Positions 55,334 to 64,000 are shown, numbered from the stretch's first letter. The stretch is 64,000 nucleotides of DNA from Helicobacter canis (GCF_900451095.1 NZ_UGHV01000001.1:1178001-1242000); one strand, 5' to 3'. Translations and numbers: made by a program. Notes: generated by a model not told the origin, from the letters alone.

Positions 55334-56278
55334 TTAGCTTGTCTTTTTACCTAGTAGGATTCTCGCTTGGCTGCGGAATCTTGCTGGGATAAGCTCGCGG
55401 ATACACACGCGCGGAATAATCCAAAAAAGATATTTGAGTGCGTGGAGCAGGGGGAAAAGGCGGTTGTATTTATAGCCGATTTGGCAGTCTTCTTTAAACA
55501 TCTGCCACGAGAGATGTGAGCTTACGCCCTCTAGGCTAAAGCTTGAGACCACAAGCGGGATATGATAGAAGCTCACGCCATTATTGTAAGCCTTGGCGAA
55601 AAAGTCCGTATCTCCTGCGATTTTAAAGCTTGTATCATAGCGGTAGGCTTGCATAAGGGGGGTGGCGATAAAGGCGGATTGATGGATAAAGTGGTGGCGG
55701 TATTTATGCGATTTGGTGGAGGCATAGAGGATTTTAGAGTGGGTGTCATCATAGATAAGCTGGGAGTCGCCATAAAGGATTTGGGGAGTGATTTGGGGCT
55801 GTGTTTGTAGCATACTTTGCGTGCTTTGGTGAGAAAAATAAGCAAAAAACTCCTTTAATGCATTTGGGCTATAAAATCTATCCCCGCAATTCATAAAGTT
55901 GCACCACTGCCCTGTGGCAAGCTCTGTGCCTTTATTCATCGCTTCATAGATCCCGCTGTCTTTTTGGCTTAGGAATTTAAAAGTGAGATTTTTCTCTTTA
56001 TGCGTGGCTTCAAGGTAGAATCCACTTTTTTCATTGTGCGCGTGGGTTGTTTTCGCTACCCCTTTGCCCCTAGAATCCACTTTTGCGCACGCTTGTATAT
56101 GGCGCATAATCGCTTCTTTTGTGCCATCACTGCTTGCGCCATCGATGATGATGTATTCTAATTGCGGATAGTCTTGTGCGATGACAGAATCCATTGTTTC
56201 TATAATATGGGCTATATCATTATAAACAATGGTGATGACAGAAATAAGCGGGGATTGTGCTTGCGTGCTTGTATCCAT
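55334..56278 (-). CDS. GT2 glycosyltransferase with a short repeat insert
   Basis: From the ATG at 56278 the protein has 314 residues. The GT-A core is LISVITIVYNDIAHIIETMD, YIIIDGASSDGTKEAIMRHI and SQKDSGIYEAMNKGTELATG, like Wzx/Wzy-cluster transferases. Residues about 62-95 (AKVDSRGKGVAKTTHAHNEK) have no counterpart and contain module A (56070-56084). They sit in the loop after the first helix, the same place as the large insert in the GT2 at 28.7 kb. It is probably co-transcribed with the methyltransferase 22 bases downstream. Confidence 0.85.
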   Translation of the reverse strand: MDTSTQAQSPLISVITIVYNDIAHIIETMDSVIAQDYPQLEYIIIDGASSDGTKEAIMRHIQACAKVDSRGKGVAKTTHAHNEKSGFYLEATHKEKNLTFKFLSQKDSGIYEAMNKGTELATGQWCNFMNCGDRFYSPNALKEFFAYFSHQSTQSMLQTQPQITPQILYGDSQLIYDDTHSKILYASTKSHKYRHHFIHQSAFIATPLMQAYRYDTSFKIAGDTDFFAKAYNNGVSFYHIPLVVSSFSLEGVSSHLSWQMFKEDCQIGYKYNRLFPLLHALKYLFWIIPRVCIRELIPARFRSQARILLGKKTS

Positions 56279-56335
56279 TATAGTGGGCTTTCTTGATAAA
56301 TTTGTGCGATTATAGCACAATGGGCGTGCGTTAGG

Positions 56336-57301
56336 CTAATGTTTGGGGATTGTTGAAGCTTTGAAGAGTTTGGTAAGTTTTTTTGCAATTCTTGCATATA
56401 TAGATGGCTGATGAAAGGCTATGTGGAAAGCTGTGGTATCTATGGCGTGGGCTTGGGTAGAGTTTGGGTGTATGATGGGGAAAGCTAGCTCATAGCTTGG
56501 CATTGTGGCAAATTTAGATTCTCCTGTGGTATGCGTGGCATCATCTCTATTAAATCCAATATTTTTGATCATATTATTCTTAGGATAAATGCAAAGCCCT
56601 TTGTGTTTCCATACACTATATGCCAAAGGATAGTCCCAAGTATTTATTTTGCCTTGTGCATAGGCTTTTAAGATTTTATACCAATAGCGTTTTTCTTTAA
56701 CGGAGTAGAAATTATCAAGCAATCTAAATTCTGCTTCAAAGTCGCTAAATTCTAGTTGATACTTTTGCCACGCTCTAGCCCAGCTAGCCCAGCCCCAAAT
56801 ATGTGGGTATTTAGAAAAAAAGTAGTCTTCTTGCAGCTGTGCCTTTGGGTGCAATGTTTCTACCGAAGTATTTTTAGCAAAATCAAGTCCGCTCCAGCCA
56901 CTTATCATAAAGACTTTCTGTTCATTGCTATATCGCTCTAATAACTCATCACAGAATCTAAAAAAGCTTATGCTAGGCAAGCAGTCATCTTCTAGGATAA
57001 TACCCTGCTTTTCTTGCGAGAAAAACCACGATATAGCCGAGCTTACAGCGAGCTTGCAGCCTAAATTTGTATCCAAAAATCGCGTGTGGATTTTACACTC
57101 CCAAGTAATATGCTCTATAACGCGTCTGCGCAATAGTGCAGCTTGCGCTAGCTCTTTATCATCTCTAGCACCATCTTGGGCTAGATAGATGACTTTGGGC
57201 TGGACTTTGGCAATTTGTGCTAGCACAGCAAGCGTGGTGTCTAGGCGATTGAAAAAGAGTAGCAATACAGCATTTTGACAGCGATAGATAGGGGGCTGCA
57301 T
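56336..57301 (-). CDS. Glycosyltransferase, HlpA/GNT-I-like
   Basis: The 321-residue GT-A type protein opens NAVLLLFFNRLDTTLAVLAQ, then has VIYLAQDGARDDKELAQA, the metal-site region GIILEDDCLPSISFFRFCDE, and YPHIWGWASWARAWQKYQLE. These features place it in the group of hypothetical transferases related to GlcNAc transferase I. The acceptor is unknown. The ATG lies in GGGCAGCATAATGCAG, the same leader seen before the GT4-WecB gene. The preceding gene, a paralog, ends 69 bases upstream. Confidence 0.78.
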   Translation of the reverse strand: MQPPIYRCQNAVLLLFFNRLDTTLAVLAQIAKVQPKVIYLAQDGARDDKELAQAALLRRRVIEHITWECKIHTRFLDTNLGCKLAVSSAISWFFSQEKQGIILEDDCLPSISFFRFCDELLERYSNEQKVFMISGWSGLDFAKNTSVETLHPKAQLQEDYFFSKYPHIWGWASWARAWQKYQLEFSDFEAEFRLLDNFYSVKEKRYWYKILKAYAQGKINTWDYPLAYSVWKHKGLCIYPKNNMIKNIGFNRDDATHTTGESKFATMPSYELAFPIIHPNSTQAHAIDTTAFHIAFHQPSIYARIAKKLTKLFKASTIPKH

Positions 57302-57370
57302 TATGCTGCCCTACTTGCACACACATTATTACAATAAGCGGTATTTGTGTGTATGAGTGCATAATTTAGA

Positions 57371-58363
57371 TTATATGCTGCCCCCCCCCCTATGAGCTAT
57401 CACAGATAAGCTTTTTTGCATTATTGTGGAGATTTTTTGTATTTTGTGTGCTATGCGCTTTGTTATAGTTGTTTTGTGAGTTAGCTCAAAATCCCTTATC
57501 CTCTGTAGTGCTAAAGTGGATTCTACGATTGTATCAGGGAAGAGAATGGGGAATTTTGTATTGATTTTGGAAGCATTTAAAATATTGCCATTGTCACCGC
57601 AATGCACCCCACTTCCATCAAAACCTATTTGCTTGATGTATGAAAGGCTTGGGCAGAGTGTTAGGGCATTGTGCTTATAAGCGATAAGATAATTAAATAT
57701 CGCCCAAGTTTTTATCTTGCCCTTATGATTGAGCGTAAAGTGGCTAAAGTAGTCAGCCACGCTATCAAGATTGATATAAGCAATATCACTCTTGCTAAAA
57801 GAGTTTTTAAAATTCAAAGACATATCGCGCTTAAAATACTGCCATCGATCCCCCCAACTAGCCCAGCCCCAGCAGTGAGGGACTCTCCAAAAGTAGCAAT
57901 CCCCTAAGCCTTGGGTGTCAATGGGGTATCCCCAGCCTGCTATGCTCCATACTTTTTTTTCATTTGCATAGACTTTAAGGGCAGTATTCATATAGTCTAA
58001 AAACACAGGAGAGACAACAATATCATCTTCCAGCACAATAATGGTGCTGTGTTTGTTGATAATGCTTGTAACACCATCGATGATAGAATCCGCTAGCCCG
58101 AAATTACGCTCTCGTTGGATTAGGGTGATTGTCTTAAAGTATATGCCATTTTCATTGCTAGCAATGACTTCTTGCAAAAGCTTAGTAACCTCTAGGGCGG
58201 AGTCTTTTTGCTCTTGTGGGGCATTTTGCTTAGGTGCATCTTGGTAGATATATAGGTGGCTTTGCTTGGCTAAGAGATTGCCCTTTAGGGCTTCTAGCGT
58301 GGCTTTAGTGTGCCGTGGGCGATTGTAGGTAAAAAGCACGATTGGCGCAAGTGTAGAATCCAT
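57371..58363 (-). CDS. Glycosyltransferase paralog ending in a G10 tract
   Basis: The 330-residue protein shares architecture with the next gene: IVLFTYNRPRHTKATLEALK, LYIYQDAPKQNAPQEQKDSA, TIIVLEDDIVVSPVFLDYMN and VPHCWGWASWGDRWQYFKRD. It should transfer a sugar in the same glycan. The last codons cross a G10 tract (AHRGGGSI), and the stop TAA belongs to the CAGCATATAA motif after the tract. A slipped tract would give another C-terminus; the domain itself would be complete, so the effect on activity is uncertain. Confidence 0.8.
   Translation of the reverse strand: MDSTLAPIVLFTYNRPRHTKATLEALKGNLLAKQSHLYIYQDAPKQNAPQEQKDSALEVTKLLQEVIASNENGIYFKTITLIQRERNFGLADSIIDGVTSIINKHSTIIVLEDDIVVSPVFLDYMNTALKVYANEKKVWSIAGWGYPIDTQGLGDCYFWRVPHCWGWASWGDRWQYFKRDMSLNFKNSFSKSDIAYINLDSVADYFSHFTLNHKGKIKTWAIFNYLIAYKHNALTLCPSLSYIKQIGFDGSGVHCGDNGNILNASKINTKFPILFPDTIVESTLALQRIRDFELTHKTTITKRIAHKIQKISTIMQKSLSVIAHRGGGSI
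57381..57390. repeat. Homopolymer tract, 10 C on + (G10 coding)
   Basis: The minus strand reads CATA-G10-CAGCATATAATC, with the palindrome-like GCATATAATCTAAATTATGC following. The next gene starts within a second copy of the flanking motif, GGGCAGCATAATGC. Confidence 0.9.
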
Positions 58364-58536
58364 AAATCCTAAACCTTCTTTAAGTAAGTAAAGAGTGCAT
58401 TATAGCTATCTAGCCCTTAAACTAGTGTATGTATGCGCGGTATTTATGCTAGCTTTATAACTTTTGACTTACAATGCGCCTTGCAATGCCGCGCTTTGCC
58501 TTTGGCTTGGTGGTGGCAGAACAATTATAAAGGACA

Positions 58537-59553
58537 ATGATGAAAAAAGCTTATACCTCGTTTGTTTTAGGGATCACTTTTACTTTGGTGTTAGCAGTGT
58601 GTAGTATCGCATTGGCAAAGACTAGCTTCTTTAGTGCGTGGCATATTTCGCCGCTTATTTTGGGGATCGTGCTAAGTATTGTTGTGGCAAGTGTGCTGCG
58701 TGGCTTTGGGGTTAGGATCATTGATGAGTGCAGGAGTGGAGTGGATTTTAGCGGTAAAAAGCTTTTGCGCTTGGGGATTATCTTGTATGGGTTTTTTGTC
58801 TCTCTAGCAGATATACAGAGCGTGGGGCTTGCGGGCGTGGGCGTGGCAGTAGCTGTGGTAGCTGGGATACTTGTAGCAGGCTTTGTCATAGGGGTGAAAA
58901 TCTTTAGGCTTGATAGGGAGCTAGCGATTTTGATGAGTGCTGGGTGTGCGATTTGTGGGGCAGCTGCGGTGCTAGCTCTAGAATCCGCCTTGCGTGCTAA
59001 TGCCCAAAAAAGCGCGATAGCCATAGGCAGTGTGGTGGTATTTGGGCTTTTGGGGATGTTTGCCTACCCGATTGTATATAGTGCTGGGCTTTTGCCCTTT
59101 AGTGTCTCGCAAATGGGCTTATATATGGGGGCTAGCTTGTATGAAGTGGCAAATGTCGTGGGAGCAAGTGATGTGCTAGGGCAAGAGGGTGCGAATATCG
59201 CTCTTATTGAAAAGATGATCCGCGTGGCTCTGCTGGCTCCTGTGCTGTTTATCGTGCCGTTTTTGTTTGATAGATATGGGCAAGGCAAAAGTGCTAAAAA
59301 GCTCTATATCCCCTATTTCGCGCTAGGCTTTGTGGCGGTGGTGATCTTGCACTCTTTTGTCGCGATCCCAGAGGCTATTGTGGGGTTTGCCCAGTTTGCT
59401 TGTATGCTGTGCTTGAGTATGGCGATGTGCGCACTTGGCTTGCAGATTGATATAAAAACTATGGGCAGTGCTAAGGGGGTGTTTGGCTTTGGGCTATTGC
59501 TTTTTGTGCTTGTGAGTGGGCTGGGGTTTGGCTTGGTGTGGATTCTAGCTTGA
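58537..59553 (+). CDS. YeiH family putative sulfate exporter (UPF0324)
   Basis: The 338-residue inner-membrane protein has about ten hydrophobic helices. UPF0324 marks are ARGFGVRI-like VLRGFGVRIIDECRSGVDFS, LLRLGIILYGFFVSLADI, ILMSAGCAICGAAAVLALES and LYEVANVVGASDVLGQEGAN. Members have been linked to sulfate or sulfonate export, but transport is not firmly established. AAGGAC lies before two adjacent ATG codons (58537 and 58540). It is convergent with the dicarboxylate transporter, with a hairpin in between. Confidence 0.87.
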   Translation: MMKKAYTSFVLGITFTLVLAVCSIALAKTSFFSAWHISPLILGIVLSIVVASVLRGFGVRIIDECRSGVDFSGKKLLRLGIILYGFFVSLADIQSVGLAGVGVAVAVVAGILVAGFVIGVKIFRLDRELAILMSAGCAICGAAAVLALESALRANAQKSAIAIGSVVVFGLLGMFAYPIVYSAGLLPFSVSQMGLYMGASLYEVANVVGASDVLGQEGANIALIEKMIRVALLAPVLFIVPFLFDRYGQGKSAKKLYIPYFALGFVAVVILHSFVAIPEAIVGFAQFACMLCLSMAMCALGLQIDIKTMGSAKGVFGFGLLLFVLVSGLGFGLVWILA

Positions 59554-59621
59554 GTGAGATTGGGGATCTGCTTGAGTGAATAAGAAGCGGAGATATGAGT
59601 GCAAAATAGCATAAAAAAGGC

Positions 59622-59647
59622 GCATAGAATCTAAAAAGATTCTATGC
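59622..59647 (-). terminator. Rho-independent terminator of the dicarboxylate transporter gene
   Basis: GCATAGAATCT and AGATTCTATGC form a perfect 11-bp stem with a 4-base loop. On the minus strand the stem is followed by GCCTTTTTTATG, giving a T run 8 bases after the transporter stop. Confidence 0.85.
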
Positions 59648-59654
59648 AAAGATT

Positions 59655-61394
59655 TTAGAATAACGGAGCTATGGCAAAGCCTAAAGCCACAGCAAATACT
59701 ATGGCTATAATACCCGGAAGTATGAAGCTGTGGTTAAAGACAAATTTGCCAATGCGAGTAGAGCCGGTATCATCCATTTGCACCGCACCAAGAAGCGTTG
59801 GATAAGTAGGAAGCACAAATAACGCTGATACAGCCGCAAAACTTGCTACCAAAATATACGCAGAATCCGCATTTGTAGCAGTGATTCCAAGTGCGGCAAT
59901 CACCACCGGCATAATCGCCTTAGCCGTAGCTGCTTGTGAGTAAAGCAGCATACTCGCAAAGAAAAGGGCTACTGCTAAAAGTGCGGGATAATCGCCCACA
60001 AGCTTACCGGCTAGATCACCGATCTCTGCCTTATAACCATCAACAAAAGTATTGCCAAGCCACGCCACGCCTAAAACGCACACACACGCTGTCATTCCCG
60101 CTTTAAATGTGCTTGCATCAAGCAATTTGCCCGTTTCTACCTTGCAGAAAATCACAATCAAAGTCGCAATCATCAGCATAAAGCTCATAATCGCCCCATC
60201 GCGTGGCAATCGCACAGGGTCAATGTAGCTTTTCACTATTGCTGATAAGTTTGCCAACATTCCATCTTTTTGTGCGAAATCAGGCAAGATAGTGTTTAGC
60301 TCATTCTTGAGCGAATCTAGCTTAGATTCTATAAGCTCAAGGGCTTTTTCATTCTGCTCATTTTTAGCAATGGTAGCAATCTCATCTTTTGCCGTAACAA
60401 AGGCATTTTGTAAATTTTGTGTATCACTTGGATTTGCCTTAATCGCAGGGATAGAATCTACATAAGCTTTTTTCAAAGATTCTAGCGGTGCAACAAGGTT
60501 TTGCTTTTCTAGCTTTAGTTGCTCACTATCCTTGAACGCTAAAAGTGAAGTTGCTTCATTCTTTATAGAATCTAGCTCAATATCGACATACACAGGGATA
60601 TTTTTACTTACAGAATCTAGCATAGGCTTGCGCACGACATCTGATATTGAAGTCGCATAAATTACCACGCAAAGCACACCTGCAAGAAATATCCCAACAC
60701 TTAGCTTCGCACCCTTTTTTAGCTCAATATGTGCTGCACCGCTTGTGGGTTTCACAAGCCCAGCTTTTAGCCGCTCTTGATATACAGGATCTTTGCTTAA
60801 ATCAAGCGGGAAAAACTTGCTTACTACAAAAGCAGTCAGCATACACGCACTAAAGGTTGTGATAAGCCACACTAAAAGCAAAGTAGGATAGCTCCAGCCA
60901 AGTGGCTCTAGCACACCGGTCATATACACTACCGCCGCACTTACCGGACTTGCGGTAATGGCGATTTGGCTAGAAACCACAGCGATTGAAAGCGGGGCAG
61001 AGGGCTTAATATTTTGCTCCTTTGCCACTTCTACAATCACAGGTATCATAGAAAATGCCGTATGTCCAGTCCCTGCCAAAAATGTCAAAAAGTAAGTAAC
61101 CGTTGGGGCAAGGTAGTTAATGTATTTTGGATTCTTTCTTAGAATCTTTTCAGCTACTTGCACCATATAGTCTAGCCCACCAGCAAGCTGCATAGCCGCA
61201 ATCGCTGCAATAACGGACATAATGATTAAGATAACATCCCAAGGAATGGCTCCGGGCTTCATACCCAAAAAGAGGCAAAGCACAACGACACCAAATCCAC
61301 CTGCATAGCCTATCGCCATACCGCCAAGCCGAATACCGATAAAAATAGCTCCAAGCAGCACCGCAACTTGAAGTATAAGCACTAACATTTCCAT
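59655..61394 (-). CDS. dcuA: Anaerobic C4-dicarboxylate transporter with an internal extra domain
   Basis: The 579-residue protein matches DcuA/DcuB: LGGMAIGYAGGFGVVVLCLF, MQLAGGLDYMVQVAEKILRK, FLAGTGHTAFSMIPVIVEVA, and after the insert LPTYPTLLGAVQMDDTGSTR. It exchanges fumarate, succinate, aspartate and malate at the inner membrane. The usual length is near 440. Residues about 261-390 are an added polar, probably helical domain (KLEKQNLVAPLESLKKAYVD, KALELIESKLDSLKNELNTI) between two membrane helices, unrelated to the repeats. It lies downstream of aspA on the same strand. Confidence 0.88.
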   Translation of the reverse strand: MEMLVLILQVAVLLGAIFIGIRLGGMAIGYAGGFGVVVLCLFLGMKPGAIPWDVILIIMSVIAAIAAMQLAGGLDYMVQVAEKILRKNPKYINYLAPTVTYFLTFLAGTGHTAFSMIPVIVEVAKEQNIKPSAPLSIAVVSSQIAITASPVSAAVVYMTGVLEPLGWSYPTLLLVWLITTFSACMLTAFVVSKFFPLDLSKDPVYQERLKAGLVKPTSGAAHIELKKGAKLSVGIFLAGVLCVVIYATSISDVVRKPMLDSVSKNIPVYVDIELDSIKNEATSLLAFKDSEQLKLEKQNLVAPLESLKKAYVDSIPAIKANPSDTQNLQNAFVTAKDEIATIAKNEQNEKALELIESKLDSLKNELNTILPDFAQKDGMLANLSAIVKSYIDPVRLPRDGAIMSFMLMIATLIVIFCKVETGKLLDASTFKAGMTACVCVLGVAWLGNTFVDGYKAEIGDLAGKLVGDYPALLAVALFFASMLLYSQAATAKAIMPVVIAALGITATNADSAYILVASFAAVSALFVLPTYPTLLGAVQMDDTGSTRIGKFVFNHSFILPGIIAIVFAVALGFAIAPLF

Positions 61395-61722
61395 TGTAAT
61401 CCTTTGGTTATTTTATATTGAAAAGCCCTAGATTCTAGAATACGCCCTAATCTCGTAGCCCACGCCATTTGATTAAAATCTAGAATCTTATTTAACTGCG
61501 TTGTCTCTTTGTCTTTGAGCTTTTGAAAAAGCGAAAAATCTGTTTAGATTACATTAAGATACTTCGCTGCGCTTAAGTATGACAAGTGTTTTAGAATCCA
61601 GATTTTAATAATTTTGCTTTTGGTGCATTTGGGCTCTCACGCACAAGCTACTTAAAGCTTATAGCGTGAGAGTTTCCTAAAGCACAAGGGCACATTTAGA
61701 CTTCGCCTTTATGCTTGAGATT
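61395..61722 (-). other. aspA-dcuA intergenic region with a hairpin
   Basis: This 328-base gap holds no gene. CTCTCACGC (61634-61642) and GCGTGAGAG (61664-61672) form a 9-bp stem, with AAGCT/AGCTT pairing inside the loop, about 50 bases after the aspA stop. No T run follows on the minus strand, so it may attenuate or protect mRNA. The rest is AT-rich; a short TTCTAGAATC motif is near 61430. Confidence 0.5.
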
Positions 61723-63162
61723 TTACACAAATGGCGAATTCTTTTGAAACTTCGCTTTATCTTCCGCACTCATATGAGGGTTTAGCATATTTTGCGGTTG
61801 GAAAATCTCATCTAACTGCTCTTTGCTTAAAAGCTTTCGCTCTAATGCGATTTCTTTTACCGGTTTGCCTGTTTGCAAAGATTCTTTAGCAATAGACGCA
61901 GAGTTTTCATAACCGATATATGGGTTTAACGCAGTAACGATACCTATGCTGTTATACACAAAATCGCTACATACTTTTTCATTCGCTGTGATTCCATCTA
62001 CACATTTGCTCGCAAGGGTAAGCATTGCGTTTCTCATCATAGAGATAGAGTTAAAGAGCCCATAGGCAATCACTGGCTCAAATACATTGAGTTGCAATTG
62101 TCCGCCTTCACTCGCAAAGCTCACAGTTACATCATTACCGATAACCGCATAGCACACTTGATTGACTACTTCTGGAATTACCGGATTTACTTTTCCGGGC
62201 ATAATGGAGCTTCCGGGCTGCATTTTAGGTAGATTTATCTCATTTAGCCCAGCACGAGGTCCAGAGCTTAGTAGTCGTAAGTCATTGCATACTTTAGAGA
62301 GTTTTACCGCTACTCTTTTTAGCACACCACTTACTTGCACATACGCGCCTGTATCTTGGGTGGCTTCAATCAAATCATCAGCAGTTTTGAAAGGGTGTCC
62401 TGTAACTTCGCAAAGATATTTTTGCACGATTTTTGGATAGTCTGGGTGAGAGTTTATCCCTGTGCCGATTGCTGTGCCGCCCATATTGATTTCTGTTACA
62501 AGGCTTCTTGCTTCTAGCACTCTAGTAATATCTTCGCCCATCATCACAGAAAAAGTATGAAACTCCTGCCCTAAAGTCATAGGCACAGCATCTTGGAGCT
62601 GTGTGCGTCCCATTTTTAGCACATCTTTAAACTCTTTTGATTTATTTTCAAAGGATTTTTTAAGCACTTCCATATCTTTTGCAAGGGCTGAAAGCTCATC
62701 ATAAAGGGCTACGTGAATAGCTGTTGGGTAAGAATCATTTGTAGATTGAGAGAGATTGACATGGTCATTTGGGTGGCAGTGTTGATAATCACCCTTTTTA
62801 TGTCCCATAATCTCTAATGCAAGGTTTGCTACCACTTCATTGGTATTCATATTTGTGCTAGTCCCTGCGCCCCCTTGGATCATATCTACGACAAATTGGT
62901 CGCGTAATTCCCCAGCGATAAGCCTATCACACGCTTTGCAAATAGCATCTTTTTTTGTGCTATCTAGTAGTTTTAGCTCATTATTTGCTAGAGCTGCTGC
63001 CTTTTTTACCTGTGCGAAAGCTTTGATAAAGCTTGGATAGCCACTGAGTTTATCACCTGTGATATTGAAGTTTTGCAATGCTCTAAAAGTTTGCACTCCA
63101 TAATACACATCATCAGCAATTTCTAGCTCCCCTATAAAATCGTGTTCTACGCGTTTTCCCAT
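61723..63162 (-). CDS. aspA: Aspartate ammonia-lyase
   Basis: The 479-residue enzyme deaminates aspartate to fumarate. It opens KRVEHDFIGELEIADDVYYG, contains MIQGGAGTSTNMNTNEVVAN, TNDSYPTA and GRTQLQDAVPMTLGQEFHTF, and the superfamily signature GSSIMPGKVNPVIPEVVNQV. The N-terminal sequence is closer to aspartase than to fumarase. With dcuA downstream it forms a unit that takes up or exchanges dicarboxylates and feeds fumarate respiration. AAAGGAG precedes the ATG, and a palindromic operator candidate lies 24 bases upstream. Confidence 0.93.
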   Translation of the reverse strand: MGKRVEHDFIGELEIADDVYYGVQTFRALQNFNITGDKLSGYPSFIKAFAQVKKAAALANNELKLLDSTKKDAICKACDRLIAGELRDQFVVDMIQGGAGTSTNMNTNEVVANLALEIMGHKKGDYQHCHPNDHVNLSQSTNDSYPTAIHVALYDELSALAKDMEVLKKSFENKSKEFKDVLKMGRTQLQDAVPMTLGQEFHTFSVMMGEDITRVLEARSLVTEINMGGTAIGTGINSHPDYPKIVQKYLCEVTGHPFKTADDLIEATQDTGAYVQVSGVLKRVAVKLSKVCNDLRLLSSGPRAGLNEINLPKMQPGSSIMPGKVNPVIPEVVNQVCYAVIGNDVTVSFASEGGQLQLNVFEPVIAYGLFNSISMMRNAMLTLASKCVDGITANEKVCSDFVYNSIGIVTALNPYIGYENSASIAKESLQTGKPVKEIALERKLLSKEQLDEIFQPQNMLNPHMSAEDKAKFQKNSPFV

Positions 63163-63185
63163 AATAACTCCTTTGGGTGAAATGT

Positions 63186-63203
63186 GTTATCACAAGTGAT
63201 AAC
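63186..63203. promoter_or_regulatory. Palindromic operator candidate upstream of aspA
   Basis: GTTATCAC-AA-GTGATAAC has 8-bp perfect arms and lies 24 bases before the aspA ATG. It resembles binding sites of dimeric regulators, but I cannot name the protein; it differs from FNR and standard Fur consensus sites. Confidence 0.5.
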
Positions 63204-63286
63204 TTAGGCGTGATTCTAGCTTTATAAACTAAAAATAATCTAAATCCACCCAACTTGCATCCCACTAGATCTAGATTCTAGCAAGC

Positions 63287-64000
63287 TTATTTCTTGCGCC
63301 ACTCGCTAAGGGCTACACCAAGCAGGGTAAGCGCGACTCCCACAAAGCCCATAAGCTCTATGCGCTCACCTAGTAAGATCATCGCCACAAAGATGGTGAT
63401 AATGGGGGTTAGATAGACATAGATATTTGTCTGTATCGCGCCAATGAGCGTGGTGGCGCGATTCCACAGGATAAAGCACAGCCCAGAGGCAAAAAAAGCG
63501 ACTATCAAAAGATTGATAGAGACTTTTGGATCGCTTAGGGCTGCTAGATTTGGAGAAAAGTCAAAGAGCAAAAACCCCGGGAGTAAAAACACTATCCCAT
63601 AAAAAATCATACGCCTTGTAATAAGCACCAAATCATACCCTCTAGCTAAGATCCTAACTATTAGCACCGAGTATGCCCCCCAGCCCAGCGCAGAGATCAG
63701 TGCTAGCACATCGCCCACAGGCTTAATGCTAAAGCCCTGACTAAGCAGTGCTACCCCAGCGATACACAGCACAAAGCCTAAGAAAAAGTTAATATAAGGC
63801 TTTTCTATCTGCAAGATAAAGCTAAATATCCCCGTAAATAGCGGCGCAGTAGCGATGATAATGCTCACATTTGAAGCGGTCGTTTGCTCCATAGCAAGAT
63901 TTAAAAATAAGTTATATATAGCTATCCCACATAGCCCAGCACAGGCGATCCTTAGCTCATCTTGAAGTGGCAAACGCAAGTATTTTGGGCGATAGAGTAG
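63287..64000 (-). CDS. EamA/DMT-family transporter, 5' end off the window
   Basis: The frame is open to the right edge, so the start is missing; 237 codons remain. At least eight hydrophobic helices are visible, with EamA marks GIAIYNLFLNLAMEQTTASN, ATAPLFTGIFSFILQIEKPY, ISALGWGAYSVLIVRILARG and IYVYLTPIITIFVAMILLGE. These drug/metabolite transporters move small metabolites across the inner membrane; the substrate cannot be told. It is on the same strand as aspA, 124 bases upstream of the aspA start codon. Confidence 0.87.
   Translation of the reverse strand, partial: LLYRPKYLRLPLQDELRIACAGLCGIAIYNLFLNLAMEQTTASNVSIIIATAPLFTGIFSFILQIEKPYINFFLGFVLCIAGVALLSQGFSIKPVGDVLALISALGWGAYSVLIVRILARGYDLVLITRRMIFYGIVFLLPGFLLFDFSPNLAALSDPKVSINLLIVAFFASGLCFILWNRATTLIGAIQTNIYVYLTPIITIFVAMILLGERIELMGFVGVALTLLGVALSEWRKK

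Overview
The window looks like the chromosome of a Helicobacter, most likely an enterohepatic species. Synteny and gene content point there: an HP1043/HsrA-type orphan regulator, HugZ heme oxygenase, the argS-tatA-gmk-ChePep-nucT block, a putP/putA pair, Helicobacter-type outer-membrane barrels, and poly-G/C contingency tracts in glycosyltransferase genes. I could not fix the species. I saw no rRNA, tRNA, CRISPR array, phage or transposase gene.

Layout. 1-9.7 kb: ilvB-ilvH (ilvH runs off the left edge), a META-domain lipoprotein, the HsrA-like regulator, Mrp, a DUF493 protein, a HAD phosphatase swollen by repeats, an AAA+ ATPase and ilvC. 9.9-13.5 kb: a subtilisin-type autotransporter behind a T19 tract. 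13.5-20.3 kb (minus strand): a surface-glycan cluster with a tandem GT2 protein, a GT4-WecB fusion and a GT4 with a very large insert, joined by poly-G tracts and mosaic repeats. 20.5-28.6 kb: groESL with a CIRCE-like operator, two outer-membrane proteins, lpxB, a DUF4279-like protein, hugZ and bioD. 28.7-33 kb: a GtrB-like GT2 split by a C15 tract, a GT4 and an Na+/H+ antiporter. 33-37 kb: a carbamoylputrescine-amidase-like hydrolase, tcdA, an outer-membrane protein and mnmA. 37-44.3 kb: putP-putA and actP-yjcH for proline and acetate uptake. 44.5-52.4 kb: receiver-less cheB, cheR, nucT, ChePep, gmk, tatA and argS. 52.4-58.4 kb: a second glycan cluster with four glycosyltransferases and a methyltransferase, three of them carrying homopolymer tracts. 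58.5-64 kb: a YeiH-like exporter, a dicarboxylate transporter with an extra domain, aspA and a truncated EamA transporter.

The most unusual feature is a mosaic repeat system in several modules. Module A is a 15-mer, AAAAGTGGATTCTAG; I count about 29 exact copies by hand, in both orientations and often as inverted pairs. Module B is a CATTGCGAG...GTGGCAATCCA palindrome. Module C is TTTTCTAAAGAAAC. Module D is a structured element of about 120 bp with fixed ends and an interior stem that varies by compensatory changes. These modules lie between genes, but they also sit in frame inside genes (HAD phosphatase, GT4, GT2, PutA, ArgS, a GT4-WecB tail) and add up to about 220 residues at positions that should be surface loops. 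Several inserts also carry or adjoin a poly-C/G tract, so repeat insertion and phase variation appear linked in the glycan genes. Metabolically the window suggests an amino-acid and organic-acid user (proline, aspartate/fumarate, acetate) that can make branched-chain amino acids and chemotaxes with a CheR/CheB adaptation pair.
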